Shown here piece by piece: positions 63,658 through 64,000 of a stretch of 64,000 nucleotides of DNA (positions within the stretch are counted from its first letter, which is position 1; each line of letters starts with the position of its first letter). The position numbers and the translations under genes are program-made. This DNA comes from Henricia sp. BOLD:AAB3569 (lineage: Eukaryota; Echinodermata; Asteroidea; Spinulosida; Echinasteridae): contig JBBELK010000105.1 in assembly GCA_037783545.1 (NCBI GenBank), positions 310,001 to 374,000 on the forward strand. Reading direction: 5' to 3'. Below the pieces are notes generated by a model. That model saw only the letters and a list, made by a program, of their open reading frames with translations, made no database searches and had not been told where the DNA came from.

Positions 63658-64000
63658 CTGAAAACTGTAGAAATCTATAAATAAAAATGTGAATTACGGA
63701 AAGAAGAAATAATGGCAAGAATTAAAACGGGCCTACGTACCCGACAAAAACCGACAATGGGAAACCTTTATTATCAACGGCTTATAAAAGATAACCATCT
63801 TCCATTAAAACTGAAGACGTATCGTACAAGATCAACAAGTTAGAATGCCACTGTTAGAAGAGTTACGTCTTTTCATCTAGCGACGCCAAAAAGGCATTCG
63901 CTTTTACGTTATTTACGTATAGTGTTTTACCTTATAGCGTAATGTACACGTACGTATTATACAACTAGACGTGCCAAAATTACGAATCGGTCATTAATGA
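63658..64000. other. Right edge, intron or 5' part of the SAMD13-like gene
   Basis: No exon could be recognised. The upstream exon at 63657 begins after an acceptor, so this is presumably intron. Confidence 0.5.

Overview
The window is nuclear DNA from an animal, almost certainly a non-vertebrate deuterostome; an echinoderm, for example a sea star, fits best. The reasons are intron-rich genes with canonical GT-AG junctions and introns of about 0.1-4.4 kb, single copies of genes that vertebrates hold as paralogues (one Tie-type receptor), AT-rich non-coding DNA, and many short inverted-repeat elements and tRNA-derived SINEs. I found no CRISPR array, operon or rRNA gene. All exon boundaries below were read by hand from splice sites and reading phase; every multi-exon model keeps one open frame across all its junctions.

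Layout from left to right. (1) SSX2IP, also called ADIP or Msd1, lies on the minus strand at 2855-12208: 12 coding exons, 710 aa, a coiled-coil protein of centriolar satellites and cell junctions. (2) A 6 kb divergent intergenic region contains a 397-bp near-perfect inverted duplication (16802-17198 and 17284-17680). (3) PHF24, also called GINIP, lies on the plus strand at 18422-22947: 9 coding exons, 382 aa, with a PHD zinc finger and EF-hand loops. (4) A repeat-filled stretch follows at 22948-27110. (5) A Tie/TEK-type receptor tyrosine kinase lies on the minus strand at 27111-56094: 26 coding exons, 1420 aa, organised as signal peptide, 2 Ig, 3 EGF, 2 Ig, 4 FN3, transmembrane helix and kinase. 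(6) A plus-strand terminal exon of an unrecognised gene lies at 60579-60846. (7) The 3' part of a SAMD13-like SAM-domain gene lies on the minus strand at 62569-63657 and runs off the right edge.

The genes do not form a pathway. Their grouping is still informative: in human, TEK and PHF24 are both on 9p, while TIE1, SSX2IP and SAMD13 are all on 1p, so this block may preserve a pre-duplication linkage group.

Non-coding DNA is dominated by small palindromic or terminal-inverted-repeat elements. They include six copies of a TTAA-flanked foldback element, four of a 'GAATAGC' element, seven of a 'CTTTGCA' element, several two-copy families, a 510-bp element built of CAACTG/CAGTTG words, and a 223-bp palindrome whose centre resembles a hammerhead ribozyme of Penelope-like elements. 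There are also SINEs with tRNA-like heads and several minisatellites.
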